A DNA stretch of 64,000 bases, from assembly GCA_036583965.1 (NCBI GenBank), contig JAZBQD010000022.1, positions 740,001-804,000 of the forward strand, given 5' to 3'. Positions 61,621 to 64,000 of the stretch are shown piece by piece (the first letter of the stretch is position 1; each line of letters opens with the position of its first letter). Source of the stretch: Prunella strophiata. Lineage: Eukaryota; Chordata; Aves; Passeriformes; Prunellidae. Below the pieces are notes generated by a model. That model saw nothing but the letters and a program-made list of their open reading frames with translations, made no database searches and was not told the DNA's origin. The translations under genes were made by a program, and so were the position numbers.

Positions 61621-62655
61621 GTGTGGCCCTGGGGATGGCCATGGTGTGGCCCTGGGGATGGCCATGGTGTGGCCCTGGGGATGGCCATGGTGTGGCCCTG
61701 GGGATGGCCATGGTGTGGCCCTGGGGATGGCCATGGTGTGGCCCTGGGGATGGCCATGGTGTGGCCCTGGGGATGGCCATGGTGTGGCCCTGGGGATGGC
61801 CATGGTGTGGCCCTGGGGATGGCCATGGTGTGGCCCTGGGGATGGCCATGGTGTGGCCCTGGGGATGGCCATGGTGTGGCCCTGGGGATGGCCATGGTGT
61901 GGCCCTGGGGATGGCCATGGTGTGGCCCTGGGGATGGCCATGGTGTGGCCCTGGGGATGGCCATGGTGTGGCCCTGGGGATGGCCATGGTGTGGCCCTGG
62001 GGATGGCCATGGTGTGGCCCTGGGGATGGCCATGGTGTGGCCCTGGGGATGGCCATGGTGTGGCCCTGGGGATGGCCATGGTGTGGCCCTGGGGATGGCC
62101 ATGGTGTGGCCCTGGGGATGGCCATGGTGTGGCCCTGGGGATGGCCATGGTGTGGCCCTGGGGATGGCCATGGTGTGGCCCTGGGGATGGCCATGGTGTG
62201 GCCCTGGGGATGGCCATGGTGTGGCCCTGGGGATGGCCATGGTGTGGCCCTGGGGATGGCCATGGTGTGGCCCTGGGGATGGCCATGGTGTGGCCCTGGG
62301 GATGGCCATGGTGTGGCCCTGGGGATGGCCATGGTGTGGCCCTGGGGATGGCCATGGTGTGGCCCTGGGGATGGCCATGGTGTGGCCCTGGGGATGGCCA
62401 TGGTGTGGCCCTGGGGATGGCCATGGTGTGGCCCTGGGGATGGCCATGGTGTGGCCCTGGGGATGGCCATGGTGTGGCCCTGGGGATGGCCATGGTGTGG
62501 CCCTGGGGATGGCCATGGTGTGGCCCTGGGGATGGCCATGGTGTGGCCCTGGGGATGGCCATGGTGTGGCCCTGGGGATGGCCATGGTGTGGCCCTGGGG
62601 ATGGCCATGGTGTGGCCCTGGGGATGGCCATGGTGTGGCCCTGGGGACAGCTGTG
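61621..62655 (+). repeat. 23-bp minisatellite, 44 apparently identical copies plus one diverged
   Basis: The unit begins GTGTGGCCCTGGGG and ends ATGGCCATG. Unit starts fall exactly 23 bp apart from 61621 to 62610, so there are 44 units (61621-62632) with no difference I could see. A 45th (62633-62655) ends ACAGCTGTG instead. Each unit contains the 8-bp palindrome ATGGCCAT. Because 23 is not a multiple of three, all frames on both strands read through. The 383- to 536-codon frames here are artefacts. Confidence 0.97.
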
Positions 62656-62959
62656 GTGTGGTCACACTGAGCCAGCCACAGGCACGTACCTGTTTTTAGT
62701 GCACTGGAGCTCCAACTCCTCTCCTGATGTCGCTGCTCCCAAACCGACCTCAGCACGAGCACCGGCTGTGCCAGGGGATGTGGGAGAGCTCAGCCCAGCC
62801 CTGGAGGGTCTCGGTGCCCCCGGGTCATGGGTGGGGTTCAGGGCGGTTCAGCCTCTTCCCAGGAGCTGCAGATTCAGGAGCAGGCGGGCTGCGGGGCTGG
62901 GCTGGGCTGGGCTCCTGCTGGAGAGCGAGGTCTCGTCAGGGAGCACCGGGACTCTGTTA

Positions 62960-63110
62960 GGGAGCTGAAATGCCAGATAATTAGAAATACACCAGCAAAC
63001 CCCATTATTGTCAGGAGGCTGCAACTGCGTACAGTAATGAAGCAATTATTAATGAGCAACTGCAAGGCTGTCATTAATTTCAGCTTTTCAGGATCACAGA
63101 CTACGACAAG
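62960..63110. promoter_or_regulatory. Candidate intergenic conserved element between two minisatellites
   Basis: About 150 bp of unique AT-rich sequence with GATAATTAG, AGCAATTATTAATGAG and GTCATTAATTTC, surrounded by GC-rich arrays. The sudden change from array to complex sequence with homeodomain cores is the only support. Confidence 0.3.
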
Positions 63111-63284
63111 TTAAATGTAACAGCAGAGCCGGGCTGGGCTGAGCGGGGCTGGTCCCCACCCCAGCTGGGCACAGCAGGGTGTTTTGGCACCCCTCATCCT
63201 GGGTGGGACCCTCCCTGTGCCCACCGTGCCAATCCCGCCCCGGTCTCTCCTCCTTTCCCTCTTCCCCTTTGGGCACTCCATCAC

Positions 63285-63512
63285 CGACAGGGATGGGGAC
63301 AGGGGCGGGGATGGGACAGGGACAGGGATGGGACAGGGGCAGGGAATGGGACAGGGACAGGCATGGGACAGGGGCAGGGATGGGGCAGGGACAGGGATGG
63401 GGCAGCGATGGGGCAGGGGCAGCGATGGGGCAGGGGCAGCGATGGGGCAGCGATGGGGCAGCGATGGGACAGGGGCAGCGATGGGGCAGCGATGGGGCAG
63501 CGATGGGGCAGG
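63285..63512 (+). repeat. G-rich array of GGGACAGG and GGGGCAGCGAT units
   Basis: Starts as 6- to 10-bp GGGACAGG/GGGGCAGG/GGGATG words and turns into CAGCGATGGGG units of about 12 bp after 63400. Many GGG and GGGG runs lie within short distances of each other. Confidence 0.92.
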
Positions 63513-64000
63513 CTGCGGTGCCGCCCGTCCTGCGGCAGCACAGGCGCGGGGCCGGTGGCTCCGGGTGCGCAGCCGGATCCGCTCCCGCACCAGCGCAGCC
63601 CCGCGCCGCAATCTGTCACGGCGGCTGGGGCTCGCCGGCTCTGCAATATGTACCTCATGTCTGGGCTGTCATCGGACATAATTCCTCCCTGCTGGCATAT
63701 TGCTGATTTGTGCATAAGTGATGCGTGCAATCCACCTGAGCCGGGAGTCAGGGGTGCCTCGATCCGGGGCTGTCAGGGCAGAGTGTTTTAGTGCCTCCTG
63801 CGATTAGCTGGAATTGACAGGCCCTGAGAGCCGGGAATTGCACAACAGGGGAATTAACAGCCAGGGCTGGAGTGGAGTGTGGCACTCGTTTAATCTGCAA
63901 TTTATCAGTTTGCGTGGCTCCTTGTCGCAGGCAGAAGATTACACTCCAAAAAGGGCGACTCTGTTTTTCCGTGGTGCCAGCAGACAGGAGAGGGCAGAGC

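Larger units (their letters stand above)
58321..64000. other. Intergenic region 3' of MAPKAP1
   Basis: No coding exon is recognised on either strand. Tandem arrays are at 59988-60052, 61290-61500, 61621-62655 and 63285-63512. Two unique AT-richer blocks (62960-63110 and 63640-63960) look like candidate conserved elements. In human the convergent neighbour is GAPVD1; its 3' end should lie further right. Confidence 0.7.

Noticed and set aside
61152..62968. Reading frames of 358-536 codons on both strands
   Set aside because: They come from the 23-bp array, which is stop-free in every frame; peptides cycle as WPWCGPGDGHGVALGMAMV or HGHPQGHTMAIPRATPWPSP.
58321..64000. 3' end of GAPVD1 on the - strand
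   Set aside because: Expected from human gene order, but no exon or recognisable coding sequence is visible. Minus-strand AATAAA near 58500 is too weak as evidence.

Overview
The window is vertebrate nuclear DNA, almost certainly from a bird. It is mostly intron: short exons with GT-AG junctions encode a protein that is close to human over its whole visible length. The interspersed repeats I can recognise are mainly CR1 LINE pieces, the dominant avian family. Short introns and many GC-rich minisatellites also fit a bird. The species cannot be read from the sequence.

One gene is present with confidence: the last eight coding exons of MAPKAP1 (SIN1), on the + strand between 8874 and 57905. Every exon join keeps the reading frame. 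Counted back from the stop codon against the 522-residue human protein, the exons encode residues 167-522: most of the CRIM domain (8874-9046, 13350-13526), the Ras-binding-like domain (20905-21014, 37382-37489), the PH domain (42156-42296, 46662-46799, 55913-56010) and the C-terminal tail (57780-57905). SIN1 is the mTORC2 subunit that presents AKT, PKC and SGK to mTOR and binds phosphoinositides. The first 166 codons, the promoter and the 5' UTR lie before base 1, so 1-8873 is read as the 3' part of an intron.

The rest is non-coding. 1-8873 holds a CR1 piece, a CpG-rich block and the remnant of an L1-type (not CR1) reverse transcriptase at about 5762-5995. 9047-57779 holds seven introns with CR1 pieces, an older and longer LINE copy at about 32640-33740, and several tandem arrays. 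The largest array is a modular minisatellite of about 2.5 kb at 27008-29530. The exon at 13350-13526 lies between a 0.5 kb minisatellite and a hexamer/trinucleotide array. 57906-64000 is the 3' UTR followed by intergenic DNA with further arrays, notably 44 apparently identical copies of a 23-bp unit at 61621-62632, and two blocks that look like conserved non-coding elements.

I found no operon, defence system, RNA gene or unknown protein-coding system. The long reading frames at 26.7-30.2 kb and 61.1-63.0 kb come from tandem repeats. The points most worth a second look are the L1-type remnant, the array-flanked exon, the homogeneous 23-bp array, the uneven third-position GC among exons of one gene, and the putative regulatory blocks. 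Whether those blocks are conserved has not been tested here.
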